A stretch of 64,000 bases of DNA, from the NCBI GenBank assembly GCA_036559705.1, contig DATBSP010000113.1, positions 1-64,000 of the forward strand, given 5' to 3'. This DNA is from Hyphomicrobium_A sp036559705 (GTDB lineage Bacteria; Pseudomonadota; Alphaproteobacteria; Rhizobiales; Hyphomicrobiaceae). The notes under the pieces are model-generated. The model ran no database searches. It was not told the origin of the DNA and saw nothing but the letters and a program-made list of their open reading frames with translations. This document shows positions 63,162 through 64,000 of the stretch, in pieces. Numbering within the stretch: the first letter of the stretch is position 1; each line of letters starts with the position of its first letter. The position numbers and the translations under genes are program-made.

Positions 63162-64000
63162 ATGTCGACGCCGACCGCCACTGCCGACCCGTTGCGCCCA
63201 TTCGATGCGCGCATGCTTACCGTCGGTGACGGCCATTGGCTGTACGTCGAGGAAGTCGGTCGCGCCGGCGGCATCCCGGCGTTGTTCCTGCACGGCGGGC
63301 CTGGTAGCGGCTCCCAGCACCTTCACCGGCGGCTGTTTGATGCCTCGCGCTTCCACGCTTTCCTATTCGATCAGCGCGGTGCCGGCCGCAGCCATCCCTA
63401 CTTGTCGCTCGCCGCCAACACAACGCAGCATCTCGTCGCCGACATCGAGGCGATCCGCGCGCACTTTCGCATCGAGCGCTGGCTGGTGGTTGGCGGCTCG
63501 TGGGGCGCGACGCTGGCTCTCGCCTATGCCGAAGCCTTCCCCGAGCGCGTCGCCGGACTGGTGATGCGGGCGATCTTCCTCGGCACCCGCAATGAGGTGG
63601 AATGGGCCTTCGTCGATGGGCCGAAGCTGTTCCGGCCGGATCTGTTTGCAGACTTCATCGGCTTCCTGCCCGAGACCGAGCGAGCCGACCCGCTAGCGGC
63701 TTATCTTCGCCGCCTCGCGGATCCCGACCCCGCCGCGCAGGTGCCCGCCGCGCAGGCCTGGGCCGCGTACGAGCGCGCGCTATCGGAGTTGGCGCCCGCG
63801 CAGACGCGGCTATCGGCGTCCCTGGGGCGCAGCGACCGCCCGCCGCCGACGCCGATCATCGAGGGGCACTACATCCGTAACGATTTCTTTCTTGCTCCCG
63901 GGCAGCTACTGCGCGACGCGCACAAGCTGCAGGACATTCCCGGCGCCATCGTGCAGGGCCGCTACGATCTCTTGTGCCCACCGAAAGCCGCCTATGCCCT
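63162..64000 (+). CDS. Proline iminopeptidase-like hydrolase, 5' part (runs off right edge)
   Basis: From ATG 63162 (GAGG 6 nt upstream) 279 codons are open to the window edge. It is an S33-family alpha/beta-hydrolase with LFLHGGPGSGS at about 42-51, nucleophile elbow VGGSWGA with Ser113, and QGRYDLLCP supplying the Asp. The catalytic His lies beyond the edge. It is clearly related to the pip gene at 14121-15095 over its whole visible length. It starts 24 bp after the broken porin gene. Confidence 0.9.
   Translation, partial: MSTPTATADPLRPFDARMLTVGDGHWLYVEEVGRAGGIPALFLHGGPGSGSQHLHRRLFDASRFHAFLFDQRGAGRSHPYLSLAANTTQHLVADIEAIRAHFRIERWLVVGGSWGATLALAYAEAFPERVAGLVMRAIFLGTRNEVEWAFVDGPKLFRPDLFADFIGFLPETERADPLAAYLRRLADPDPAAQVPAAQAWAAYERALSELAPAQTRLSASLGRSDRPPPTPIIEGHYIRNDFFLAPGQLLRDAHKLQDIPGAIVQGRYDLLCPPKAAYA

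Overview
The window is a GC-rich chromosomal segment of an alphaproteobacterium, most likely in the Hyphomicrobiales (Rhizobiales). The evidence is gene content. There is a TauE/SafE exporter followed by a TIGR02186 protein, DUF6460, DUF6111, a class I lysyl-tRNA synthetase, two groESL operons with CIRCE operators, an H-NS-family protein ending in the NP..S.TWTGRGRKP motif, and palindromic intergenic repeats of a kind seen in rhizobial genomes. No phage, plasmid or transposon genes and no CRISPR array are visible; most genes are housekeeping.

Layout. 1-3.4 kb: edge of a patatin-like gene, a palindromic repeat cluster, small unknown genes, a transglutaminase-like protein and rsgA. 3.4-7.5 kb: CIRCE-groESL1, four small unknown genes, a decayed MBL-fold hydrolase gene and a small membrane protein. 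7.7-11.4 kb: a PE-less DNA ligase D, a lone receiver domain, an unknown gene, and tRNA-Gly(CCC), whose 3' end is duplicated 245 bp away. 11.4-20.8 kb: mscL, a two-subunit sodium/solute symporter, proline iminopeptidase, yjbQ, a large PodJ/Sel1-like polarity protein, and tauE-TIGR02186. 20.8-26 kb: pdeM and its ligase-associated helicase, DUF6460, pyrD, DUF952. 26-32.8 kb: a solitary DUF262/HNH (GmrSD-like) gene, class I lysS, a TerB-like protein, an EAL protein with a wrecked GGDEF domain, and SRPBCC and alpha/beta-hydrolase proteins. 32.8-39.8 kb: mepA, a doubly frameshifted msrA, two membrane proteins, mutA without mutB, and a HerA-like ATPase. 39.8-44.3 kb: sodB, a long intergenic region with competing hairpins, an H-NS-like gene, a DJ-1/PfpI protein and groESL2 under a degenerate CIRCE. 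44.5-52.2 kb: an L,D-transpeptidase with a tandem repeat, cca-DUF6111-nudix, a lysozyme-like secreted protein, an outer-membrane barrel and hemF. 52.4-58.2 kb: ABC exporter, petABC (cytochrome bc1) and MTA phosphorylase. 58.2-64 kb: panE, then an ECF sigma factor-DUF4142-cupredoxin-folE cluster, a frameshifted OprD-like porin, and a second proline iminopeptidase-like gene cut by the right edge.

The most interesting signal is in the ECF cluster. Two near-identical promoter-like motifs (GGAACCT, 16 nt, TCYAAT) lie upstream of the sigma factor gene and upstream of DUF4142-cupredoxin-folE. This points to a small self-activating regulon with no visible anti-sigma gene. Other notable points are the tRNA-Gly att-like duplication, the split DNA-repair gene set (helicase plus PdeM, but no ligase-associated ligase or exonuclease; LigD but no Ku), the lone DUF262 gene, and several single-base frameshifts in otherwise conserved genes, which are either real decay or sequence errors.
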